Shown here: one piece after another, positions 35,449 to 43,301 of the stretch
Layout of the letters: each line of letters opens with the position of its first letter
Numbering within the stretch: position 1 is the first letter of the stretch
From: JANOYY01 sp043720395
GTDB lineage: Bacteria; Actinomycetota; Acidimicrobiia; Acidimicrobiales; JANYDT01
Length of the DNA stretch: 64,000 bases
Reading direction: 5' to 3'
Assembly (NCBI GenBank): GCA_043720395.1
Contig: JAYSSR010000040.1
Span: forward strand, 1-64,000
Program-made: the position numbers and the translations under genes
The notes under the pieces: generated by a model
Told to the model about the DNA's origin: nothing
What the model saw: the letters and a program-made list of their open reading frames with translations, nothing else
The model's database searches: none

Positions 35449-36392
35449 GGCGTGCTCCGGGAGCTCCTGTGCAGCTCGTTCTCCACGAGCTGCGCACTGA
35501 TGTCGGGTCGAACCGTATGCGTGCTTGCAATGGTCAGCGCCGCGGCCGCATGTGCGAATCGCGCGGCATCGTTCAGACTGTGTCCGCGGACGACCGCGTG
35601 CACGAACGCGCCCACCATGGCGTCACCAGCCCCGGTCACGTCGATGACCACGGCCGGCTGGGCGGCGAACCGGGACACGCTGGCGTCCGCGTCGAACAAC
35701 ACGCTGCCCTGAGGGCCGAGCCGAAGCCACACGTTGCGCACCCCAAGATCGTGTAGCAGCGCCGCCGCGAGCGCGATCTCCTCACCGGTCGATACGTCCA
35801 TCCCCGTCATCGCGGCCAACTCGTCACGGTTTGGGGTGACGGCATACAACGGCCGATCCATGTTCAGCAGCGGCCCGATCCGCCCAGCCTTCGGGACGCT
35901 CACCGGGTCGAGTAGGACCGGTCGACCTGCAGCCGCGGCGATATCGAGCGCGCCTACGAGCACATCGTCGGAAAGGTTCCCGTCGAGCACCACGAGCGAC
36001 GCCGCCTGAACAAGTTCGCTGACCGTTTCCAGGTGTGCTTGGTCCAATGTTGCCGTCGCGGCCATATCGGCTACGGCAACGACGAGTTCCCCGTCGGAGT
36101 CGAGCACGGCCGTGTAGGTACCCGTCGGCGTGTCCGTTCGGAGCACGTGTTCAATGCGTACGCCCGCCGCAGATGTCTCGTCGAGCAGTCGGTCACCCAG
36201 CGAGTCGCGCCCGATCGCTGCGACAAGAAACGTCGCAGTCCCGAGTCGAGCGAGGTTCTCGGCAATGTTGCGGCCGACACCACCGGGCGACGTCACCGTA
36301 TGGCCCGGGTTGCTCGTACCGCGGACGATCGGCACAGCGCTTCGCGCCTTCACGTCGACGTTCGCACCACCGATGACGACGACGTACGTCAC
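35445..36392 (-). CDS. psuK: PfkB-family kinase, pseudouridine kinase
   Basis: A 315-residue ribokinase-like kinase. It has VIGGANVDVKA at the N-terminus, SPGGVGRNIAENLARLG (sugar site) and the C-terminal PfkB signature VIDVTGAGDAMVGAFVHA with catalytic Asp. The direct coupling to psuG makes pseudouridine the likely substrate. The start is a GTG (VTYVVVIGGANVD). The 101 bp to the divergent pterin-dehydratase fusion gene should hold both promoters. Confidence 0.92.
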   Translation of the reverse strand: MTYVVVIGGANVDVKARSAVPIVRGTSNPGHTVTSPGGVGRNIAENLARLGTATFLVAAIGRDSLGDRLLDETSAAGVRIEHVLRTDTPTGTYTAVLDSDGELVVAVADMAATATLDQAHLETVSELVQAASLVVLDGNLSDDVLVGALDIAAAAGRPVLLDPVSVPKAGRIGPLLNMDRPLYAVTPNRDELAAMTGMDVSTGEEIALAAALLHDLGVRNVWLRLGPQGSVLFDADASVSRFAAQPAVVIDVTGAGDAMVGAFVHAVVRGHSLNDAARFAHAAAALTIASTHTVRPDISAQLVENELHRSSRSTP

Positions 36393-36493
36393 TTGTTCAC
36401 CGAAGCCAGCCGAGCTTCACCAAACGGAACTGCGCGACCACGGATCGACGCTACCCGGAGACCGCGGCGCGCCCGCGCCGCTACGTTGGACCG

Positions 36494-37153
36494 ATGCGCC
36501 CGACGCTCTCACCGAACCAGTTCGTCAACACCTACCAGCTGTCCGATTGGCACATCATCGGCCGATCCATCGAGGCATTGTTCCGGGGCGCGTCCTTCGG
36601 TCATGCGGCAGAATTCGTCCGTTCGATTGCCTCGATCGCCGACGAACTCGATCACCATCCCGACGTAGATCTCCGCTACCGAGGGCAGGTTCGGATCGTG
36701 CTGAGCACACACGACTCAAGCGGACTCACGAAGCACGACGCCGACGTTGCAGCTCGCATCTCCGAACTGGCCGTTGCCATGAAGATGGCTGCCAGTCCGA
36801 CACTGCCCAGCCGAACCGAGATCGCGATCGATGCGATGAACATCAATGCGATTCTGCCGTTCTGGCGAGCCGTGCTCGCGTACGTCGGCGATGCAGACGA
36901 GCTGAGCGACCCGACCCGCATCGGACCATCCATCTGGTTCCAGCAGATGGATGAGCCACGGCCACAACGCAGCCGCATCCACCTCGACGTGCTCGTCCCT
37001 CACAGCGAAGCGGACGCGCGAGTCGCTGCGGCGCTGGCCGCTGGTGGGACGCTGCTGACGGATCGTTACGCCCCTTCCTACTGGGTGCTCGCTGACGCGG
37101 AGGGCAACGAAGCCTGCGTCTGTACCTGGCAGGAACGGAGTAACGCTCGGTAA
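36494..37153 (+). CDS. Pterin-4a-carbinolamine dehydratase fused to a VOC/glyoxalase-like domain
   Basis: A 219-residue two-domain protein. Residues ~1-95 are a pterin carbinolamine dehydratase (PCD): SFGHAAEFVRSIASIADELD, then HHPDVDLRY and STHDSSGLTKHDADVAARI, with the paired histidines and the later T-x-x-D-x-x-A motif. Residues ~105-219 look like a glyoxalase_6/VOC half-barrel (IDAMNINAILPFWRAVLAYV; IHLDVLVPHSEA; YAPSYWVLADAEGNEACVC). No aromatic amino acid hydroxylase is nearby. The fused domain could bind a related pterin or use a metal; its role is unknown. Confidence 0.8.
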   Translation: MRPTLSPNQFVNTYQLSDWHIIGRSIEALFRGASFGHAAEFVRSIASIADELDHHPDVDLRYRGQVRIVLSTHDSSGLTKHDADVAARISELAVAMKMAASPTLPSRTEIAIDAMNINAILPFWRAVLAYVGDADELSDPTRIGPSIWFQQMDEPRPQRSRIHLDVLVPHSEADARVAAALAAGGTLLTDRYAPSYWVLADAEGNEACVCTWQERSNAR

Positions 37154-37192
37154 TGCGAATCAGCTGAAATCGAGTCATGAACCCGGGAATGC

Positions 37193-37222
37193 ATCAGGGC
37201 CCCTCCGAGGAGGGGCCCTGAT
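37193..37222. terminator. Strong hairpin between the PCD-VOC gene and initiator tRNA
   Basis: ATCAGGGCCCCTCC and GGAGGGGCCCTGAT form a perfect 14-bp stem with a 2-nt centre. On the plus strand it is followed by CTTTG, on the minus strand by GCATTCC. It lies 39 bp after the PCD-VOC stop and 6 bp beyond the tRNA 3' end, so it can serve as a bidirectional terminator for these convergent transcripts. It lacks a long T-run, which is common in high-GC actinobacteria. Confidence 0.7.
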
Positions 37223-37227
37223 CTTTG

Positions 37228-37301
<74 letters not shown>

Positions 37302-37346
37302 TTGGGGAGTACCAACATACCACGTCGTCACGGGGTCATGAACGCG

Positions 37347-38540
37347 TCATTTCACCGACCGAGCCACCAGCCGACGCTTCGCCTCTGAAACGGCGAGCAC
37401 CGACAGGCCCGCGAACGCCCCCCAGAATGCCGAACCGACCTGCGCCAGGGTCACGCCGGAGAGCGTCACGAGGAAGGTGATCACGGCAGCTTCGCGGTGC
37501 GAATCGTCGGCGACCGCAGTGCGAAGCGACCCAGCGATCGTGCCGACCAGGGCCAACCCGGCAATGGCGCGCACGAGTTCCTGACCGAGTGCGGTCAGCA
37601 GACCGGCGACGGCCGCACCGAACAGGCCAATCACCAGATAGGTAAGCGCGCAGACGACGGACGACACGTACCTGCGATCCCGGTCATGATGCGACTCCGG
37701 ACCCAGGCAGATGGCAGCCGTGATCGCCGCGAGATTCACCGCGAACGCGCCGACGAACGCCGAAAAGATTGACACCAAGCCGGTCCAGGTGATGATCCGA
37801 TTGACGTCGGTGTCGTAGCCGGCGGCACGGATGGCTGCGACGCCGGGCAGGTTCTGACCGGCCATCGTGACCACAAAGACCGGGACGGCAATGCTCACCA
37901 TCGCGGCGAGCGACCAGGCCGGTGAGGTGAAAATCGGTGCTGCCGGTCGCCAGTCGAGGCCCCCGACGTGTGCGTGGCCGGTGCCAACCGCGACCGCTAT
38001 GCCGAGCAGCGTCGTAAGTACCACGGCGTACCGGGGGAGCAGCTGGCGCGTAAGCACGAACATGGCGAACATCGACAGCACGATCGCTGGCTCTGTTCTC
38101 GCTCCTGAAAACCCGTCCATGGCAAACCGTGTGAGGACGCCAGCGAGAAGGGCTGCGGCGAGTGCTCCGGGGATCTTCGCGATCATGACCCCGAACCAAC
38201 CCGTGACACCCACAACGAGAATTGCAAGCGCGCAGGCGATGTAGGCCCCAACCGCCTGCGGCAAGGTGACGCCACCGGACGCCGCGGCGGTGGCAATCAC
38301 CGCTGCGCCGGGAGTTGACCAGGCGACCATGACCGGAACGCGCCATCGAAGCGAGAGGACCAGCATGACGGTGGCCTTCGCGACACAGAGTCCGAGCAGC
38401 GTCGACGCCACCTGGCGGTTCCCGCCTCCGAGCGCGTGCACGGCGGAAAACACCAACGCAACTGAACTCGTATAGCCGACCAGTACGGCGACCATCCCGG
38501 CGACCGTGGCAGAGAGCGAGCAATCCCGGATGATGCGCAC
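37347..38540 (-). CDS. benE: BenE-family transporter (benzoate-type)
   Basis: A 397-residue membrane protein with about 12 hydrophobic segments. Its opening DCSLSATVAGMVAVLVGYTS, the WSTPGAAVIATAA motif, TMAGQNLPGVAAIRAAGYD, FGAFAVN-like FVGAFAVNLAAITAAICLGP and GVTLAQVGSAFWGAFAGL are typical of BenE, a proton symporter for benzoate-like acids. No benzoate catabolic genes are in the window, so the substrate is tentative. It is the last of a set of minus-strand genes reaching back to 46.4 kb, but has its own 52-bp upstream gap. Confidence 0.88.
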   Translation of the reverse strand: MRIIRDCSLSATVAGMVAVLVGYTSSVALVFSAVHALGGGNRQVASTLLGLCVAKATVMLVLSLRWRVPVMVAWSTPGAAVIATAAASGGVTLPQAVGAYIACALAILVVGVTGWFGVMIAKIPGALAAALLAGVLTRFAMDGFSGARTEPAIVLSMFAMFVLTRQLLPRYAVVLTTLLGIAVAVGTGHAHVGGLDWRPAAPIFTSPAWSLAAMVSIAVPVFVVTMAGQNLPGVAAIRAAGYDTDVNRIITWTGLVSIFSAFVGAFAVNLAAITAAICLGPESHHDRDRRYVSSVVCALTYLVIGLFGAAVAGLLTALGQELVRAIAGLALVGTIAGSLRTAVADDSHREAAVITFLVTLSGVTLAQVGSAFWGAFAGLSVLAVSEAKRRLVARSVK

Positions 38541-38592
38541 CCGGGCACGGTAGCGGCCGAATTGACGCCCTTCGGGCGATCGACGGTGGTCC

Positions 38593-39447
38593 TTATCCTC
38601 CGGCCACCAGTCCGATTGCTACGGCGGCTACGGCGAGCCCGGTGCGCTGTGGTCGGTTGAGTCGTTCGTGGAGGAACCGGCCGGCAAGGAGAACCGTCGA
38701 GGCTGGGTAGAGCGACGACAGCACGGCGGCGACCGCAAGATTTCCCCGACGCACAGCAAGGAGGTAGAGCGTGTTCGCGGCAACGTCACCGAAGGCCGCC
38801 GCGAGGGTGAAGGCGATCACCTTCCCGCGCAGCGAGGCGAATGTCTTGCGCACCGCCGGGTTTCGAGCCACAAGCGCGGCGAACATCAGCGCGGAGGCGA
38901 TGCGCCCAACAGCGATCGGCCACAGTCCCGATCCCGATGAGGTCCGTTCCAGCGCAATGAAATAGAACCCAAATCCGAGTCCGGCAAAGCCTGCGACGAC
39001 AACCGTGGACAGGAGAACGGACCCCCCGCCATTAACTGAAGAGTCGGCCCGCGTTATGAGCACAATCGCGACAAGCGCGAGAAGAATTCCGAGACTTTGC
39101 ACTGCGCTGGGCCCGGCGCCGATGAACAAGCCGAACAGCACGGGCACTGCGGCTGCGATCACTGCGGTCAGCGGCGATACGACCGACATCGGGCCAATCG
39201 CGAGCCCCTTATAGAGAAGTACAACCCCAAATCCACCGGCCGCCGCGCCCGCCGCGCCCCATCCGAGGTCGACGGCTCGAAGGTGCGGTGCCGAGATGAA
39301 CGTTGCCACGATGAACATGGGCACGATGACGACCGCGTGGGTGAGGAAACCCAGGAGTAGGGGAGCGATTCGCCGAGCGGCGAGGCCGCCGAAAAAGTCA
39401 CCAGCGCCGTACAGGAGCGCGCTGAGTAGCGCGAGACCGATGTACAT
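38593..39447 (-). CDS. EamA/DMT-superfamily transporter
   Basis: A 284-residue membrane protein with ten hydrophobic segments in two EamA repeats. The first starts LALLSALLYGAGDFFGGLAA and carries GPMSVVSPLTAVIAAAVPVL; the second ends NLAVAAVLSSLYPASTVLLA and GRFLHERLNRPQRTGLA, the conserved C-terminal DMT motif. Such proteins export or import amino acids, nucleotides or other metabolites; the substrate cannot be told. It lies 15 bp after the MBL hydrolase gene and is probably co-transcribed with it. Confidence 0.85.
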   Translation of the reverse strand: MYIGLALLSALLYGAGDFFGGLAARRIAPLLLGFLTHAVVIVPMFIVATFISAPHLRAVDLGWGAAGAAAGGFGVVLLYKGLAIGPMSVVSPLTAVIAAAVPVLFGLFIGAGPSAVQSLGILLALVAIVLITRADSSVNGGGSVLLSTVVVAGFAGLGFGFYFIALERTSSGSGLWPIAVGRIASALMFAALVARNPAVRKTFASLRGKVIAFTLAAAFGDVAANTLYLLAVRRGNLAVAAVLSSLYPASTVLLAGRFLHERLNRPQRTGLAVAAVAIGLVAGG

Positions 39448-39462
39448 AGCGCGAGCGATTGC

Positions 39463-40257
39463 TCAGGTCTGCCAGAACCGACGGCCCTCGCCGCGGAGAA
39501 GTCGGCCAAATTTCAAGTCGGGGAAGTGCGCCCCTGCAACGATCGTGGGGTCACCTTCGAACTCACGCGCAAGGTCATTGCGGGTCCGCTTTGCGAGCTC
39601 GGGATCGACGTCGAACATCCCAGACCATTCGTCGTCGATGAGCTGCACAGCGCAGTGGACGACATCGCCGAGCAGCAGCGCTCGTTCACCGGCGTCATTT
39701 ATGACAATGACGCTCGATCCGGGTGTGTGGCCTGGCGCTGCAAACTGGTCGATCCCCGGAAGAATTGTGCAGGTTGACCCGGCATCCCAGCTGACAATTC
39801 TGCTGCCGATGACGTCGAGCGTGGCCTTCTCGCGCTCGTCCGCACCGCCGCCGTGCACGAAGTGATCGACGTCGGCTTGCGATGACCGATACGTCGCATT
39901 CGGAAACGTCGGCTTGCCATCTCGAACGCCCCATCCGATGTGGTCGACATGGAGATGCGTGAACACCACATCGGTCACATCTTCCGGAGCGACGCCATAG
40001 GTGGACAGATGGTCCATGAACCCGCCACCGGTGATGCCCAGCAGCGATCCTTTGCCGAGGCCGAGGTCAACGAGGGTCGTTCGGCCGTTGCCACGTAGAA
40101 GAAAGCCACCCATCACGAAGGGGAGTCGGCCGTTCGCGTCAAGCAGGTCGGTATGCGCCGCCCACTGTTGGTCGGTGCTCGACCGGAAGACCTTGACGGG
40201 ATTGAAGCTTCCCTGGCCATCGATAACCGGGTCGATGCGAATTTTTCCGATCTCCAT
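39463..40257 (-). CDS. Metallo-beta-lactamase-fold hydrolase
   Basis: A 264-residue MBL-fold enzyme with the zinc motif VFTHLHVDHIGWG (HxHxDH), a later AAPGHTPGSSVIVI histidine and LLLGDVVHCAVQL (bridging Asp), plus VAGAHFPDLKFGRL near the C-terminus. It resembles lactonase/N-acylhomoserine-lactonase-like and other small-ester hydrolases. No signal peptide, so it is cytosolic. It sits between the UPF0182 gene and the DMT transporter, 30 and 15 bp away, on the same strand. Function unknown. Confidence 0.85.
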   Translation of the reverse strand: MEIGKIRIDPVIDGQGSFNPVKVFRSSTDQQWAAHTDLLDANGRLPFVMGGFLLRGNGRTTLVDLGLGKGSLLGITGGGFMDHLSTYGVAPEDVTDVVFTHLHVDHIGWGVRDGKPTFPNATYRSSQADVDHFVHGGGADEREKATLDVIGSRIVSWDAGSTCTILPGIDQFAAPGHTPGSSVIVINDAGERALLLGDVVHCAVQLIDDEWSGMFDVDPELAKRTRNDLAREFEGDPTIVAGAHFPDLKFGRLLRGEGRRFWQT

Positions 40258-40287
40258 CGCCGAACCGTACCGTACCGTACCGTGCGT

Positions 40288-43203
40288 TCAGCGCGCCGGC
40301 GAGGTGGTGACCGTCGAAACCGTCAAGGTGCCCGCCGCGGCGCGGGCAAGTTCATCGGCGCGGGCAACCGCACGACCCAACTCATCCACCTTGGACTGGT
40401 ACGTGCCGAGATCGCCCTTCGCCAGTGCGGTCTGAGCGTCACGGTAGGCCACGGACGCCGATGCAAGTAGCTCAGGGACCGTTGCGGCCGAGGCGGTCGA
40501 TGGCGTTGTTGTGGGTGGTCCAGGGGACGCCGAGGTCGGAAGCGACCTGTCGAGCGATGGGACTGATGACGGATCATCGACCACCTGGGTCAATGCCTCG
40601 GCGAGCGTCGGAGCGAAACCGGTTCGCCCGCGGAAGCGAATCTCCACGAATCGCAGCAGCGGATTCTTCGTTGATTCGCCACGTACGTACAACGGTCGCA
40701 CGTACAGCAACGCTCGACCGATCCGTACCATCTGTACTTCGCCACTGATGACCTCGGAGCCGCCTCGGCCCAAGTTCGTCTCGCGCTCGGAGATCTCCGG
40801 TGTCGAGGAAAGATCGGCACCCGCAGACGACGGACTGTCAAAGGTTTGCCCAGGCGGCTGGAGCACGGTGAGATGGCCGTAGGTCTTCGGGTCCGACGTG
40901 GCGATGACTATTCCTCGAAGGCGCTGAGCTTCTGGCCGATCGGTACGGTTCACCAGGACTTGTTGAGCAACAAACACCTGCGATCCAGTGCCGCCCGGGT
41001 CGCTCACGACGTACTCGACCGGCGTCGGGGCGAACACCTTCACCGGCGCGAGTTGCCCGGCACCGGCAGCGGAAGAAGGTTCACGTTGGACGCCAGCAGC
41101 AGACGTCCCGACGGTCCAACGGTCGGAATCGCTGTAGAAGGCGCCCGGGTCGGTGGTGTGGAAGCGTCCCCAGAGTGCAGCGCGGACGCCAAAAAGGTCC
41201 CGCGGGTAGCGAGCGGTCGCTCGGAGGCCGGGGAACTTCTCGTCGATGCTCTGCACGGCAAACAGTTTCGGATACGCAGTTTCGTAGGCATCGACGATCG
41301 GGTCTTCGGTCGGATTTCGGAAGAAGCTCGTCTCCCCCGTGTAGGCGTCGACTACCACCCGAACGGAGTTCCGCGCGTAGGACACGGTGCCCCCGGTTGT
41401 GCTGAGCCCTCCGGCAGCGGAGGCTCGGTCCGAGTTCGGGTACGACCCGCTGACCGTGTAGCCCTCAAGTACCCACAGAATGCGTCCCTTGAAGACGACC
41501 GGCAACGGGTCGGAATCGAATCGAAGAAACGGTGCTATCCGGGCTGCGCGTTCTCGAACCGTGCGCGACCACAAAATGCGTGAACGGGCCTCGACGCTGT
41601 TGGACAGAAGCAGATTCAGATCCCCGAATCGAATCGCGAAGGCGAGTCGGCGAGGAAGCGATCCGACCTTGATTCCGCCCCTGCCGCTGTAGGCCGGTGC
41701 GGCCAGGTTGGCCGAGCCGCCGAAGTCGACTTCCTTCGCCTTCGTATCGACAACCACGTAGCCGCGCGTTTCCTCGCCGAAGTACACCCGCGGCTGTGTC
41801 AGGCCTGGTTCCCCAACCGGGGGCAGATTCTTTGCGGCGAACTTCGGTTCGCCATCGACCGACGACCCAGCGTCCGACGTCACCACGCCGAATCCGTGTG
41901 TGTAGGTGAGGCGACGGTTGACCCAGGTCGGATTTTGGCCAGTCGACGCGAACTCCCGCACCGCGATCAGCCGAGGGCGCACACCCGTGGCCGTAGCTTC
42001 GCGGTCCGCGTCGACCGTCGTGATCTGGAAGTTCTGGTATCCCTTCTGCAAGGTATTGAATGCCGCTGGCGCGGCGTCTTCCCCAACGTCCCACAGGCGG
42101 ATGTTGCGCAACGTCTGAACCGCGTCGGCAAGCTCCCGGACGGGACCGACCGGTTTGTCTTCAATGTCCATTTGGCGCGATTCGACGCGATCGAGTTCGA
42201 ATGCCGCTCGCGTCGCGCCAATCGTGCGGACGATCGATGCGCGTTCCTTGACACCTTCGTTGGAAAGCGCAACCCGTTGCCAGATCGCCGGCACGAGGCC
42301 CAGCAGAACGATGGCCAGACCGATCCACGCAACGACGATGGCGATTGGCATCTGCCAGGAGCCGAGCCGGATGTTCCAGATCAACAACAACGAGCAGAGC
42401 GCACTGATGAACGCCATCACAAGGAAGGCCGGTGCCCGAACCTTCAGGTCGACGTAGTTCGCGCCGTCAAAGTGCTCGTGCTTCGAAAGTGCCAGTGCAA
42501 AGCGCGCATACCAAAATCCGACCGCTCGCACCAGGAACACAAGGGCCAACAACGTCGAAAGGTGGCGTCGCGCCTCCGTCGTCACCACGACGACGCCGTC
42601 CTCGGTACGTATTGCACCGCTCAGAAACACGGCCAGCAGCGTCACGACGAGGACGAGAACGAGGACGCCGAACGCCCACGCAGACGCGGACCGGAGCAAT
42701 GGCAGGCGGAAGAGGTAGAACCCCAGCGACTTCCCGAAGAGTGCGAACGTGGGTCGGGAGGAATCGTGGCCGGTCCGGAACAGCGTCCACTCCTGCCACG
42801 CGCCGGACGCGGCCGGCCCGACGAGGAGGGCACATACCGCAGCGAGGCTGTTGCGGGTCACGTTTGGGTGCTGGGCAGCGAACGCGCGTACAGCGATCAG
42901 CGGATCGCGACGCGAGAACACGACGTCGATCGGAGCGAACCTTTCGACGAAGAGGAGGCTGACGCTGACGACCGCGAAAACCAGGACGGTTGCGGCGCTG
43001 GCAAGGGTGAGTTTCGCGCTTAGAACTCGTCCCCAGGTATCGGCAACGCCGAGGTCGCTCGCCCACAGATAGTCCGTCCACAGTGTGACAAACAGTCGAA
43101 CGACCAAAAGTGCGATCAGCGCGACAACAAATACTCCACCCAGGGCGAGGGAGGACAGGCGGGTTCGCGGGCGGCGACCCGGTCGCCCAGCAGAAATCGG
43201 CAT
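40288..43203 (-). CDS. UPF0182-family integral membrane protein
   Basis: 971 residues. About seven transmembrane segments lie in the first ~320 residues (for example SLALGGVFVVALIALLVVRL; IVVAWIGLAIVLLGLVPAIW). A very large extracytoplasmic domain follows, with conserved family segments RRLTYTHGFGVVTSDA, GYVVVDTKAKEVDFGG, DLNLLLSNSVEARSRILW and SVRVVVDAYTGETSFF. A Ser/Thr/Pro-rich linker (~885-910) and a C-terminal coiled coil (~912-960) end it. This family is nearly universal in actinobacteria, with no settled function. It lies 98 bp downstream of the DivIVA-like gene. Confidence 0.93.
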   Translation of the reverse strand: MPISAGRPGRRPRTRLSSLALGGVFVVALIALLVVRLFVTLWTDYLWASDLGVADTWGRVLSAKLTLASAATVLVFAVVSVSLLFVERFAPIDVVFSRRDPLIAVRAFAAQHPNVTRNSLAAVCALLVGPAASGAWQEWTLFRTGHDSSRPTFALFGKSLGFYLFRLPLLRSASAWAFGVLVLVLVVTLLAVFLSGAIRTEDGVVVVTTEARRHLSTLLALVFLVRAVGFWYARFALALSKHEHFDGANYVDLKVRAPAFLVMAFISALCSLLLIWNIRLGSWQMPIAIVVAWIGLAIVLLGLVPAIWQRVALSNEGVKERASIVRTIGATRAAFELDRVESRQMDIEDKPVGPVRELADAVQTLRNIRLWDVGEDAAPAAFNTLQKGYQNFQITTVDADREATATGVRPRLIAVREFASTGQNPTWVNRRLTYTHGFGVVTSDAGSSVDGEPKFAAKNLPPVGEPGLTQPRVYFGEETRGYVVVDTKAKEVDFGGSANLAAPAYSGRGGIKVGSLPRRLAFAIRFGDLNLLLSNSVEARSRILWSRTVRERAARIAPFLRFDSDPLPVVFKGRILWVLEGYTVSGSYPNSDRASAAGGLSTTGGTVSYARNSVRVVVDAYTGETSFFRNPTEDPIVDAYETAYPKLFAVQSIDEKFPGLRATARYPRDLFGVRAALWGRFHTTDPGAFYSDSDRWTVGTSAAGVQREPSSAAGAGQLAPVKVFAPTPVEYVVSDPGGTGSQVFVAQQVLVNRTDRPEAQRLRGIVIATSDPKTYGHLTVLQPPGQTFDSPSSAGADLSSTPEISERETNLGRGGSEVISGEVQMVRIGRALLYVRPLYVRGESTKNPLLRFVEIRFRGRTGFAPTLAEALTQVVDDPSSVPSLDRSLPTSASPGPPTTTPSTASAATVPELLASASVAYRDAQTALAKGDLGTYQSKVDELGRAVARADELARAAAGTLTVSTVTTSPAR

Positions 43204-43301
43204 TGAACGCAGCCTACGGCGATTTCAGCGCTGGCTTCCCGTCTCCAGCCGACTTGCCGAATTTTCCTAGTAGTTGGCAAATTATCCCAGTCCGTCCGAT
43301 T

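Noticed and set aside
40265..40280. Short CGTAC tandem repeat between the UPF0182 and MBL genes
   Set aside because: Only three 5-bp units; too short to call a repeat element or binding array.
41896..43023. Long plus-strand open frame (375 codons) opposite the UPF0182 gene
   Set aside because: It is the antisense shadow of a well-recognised gene in high-GC DNA; its translation is Arg/Glu/Asp-rich with no fold pattern.
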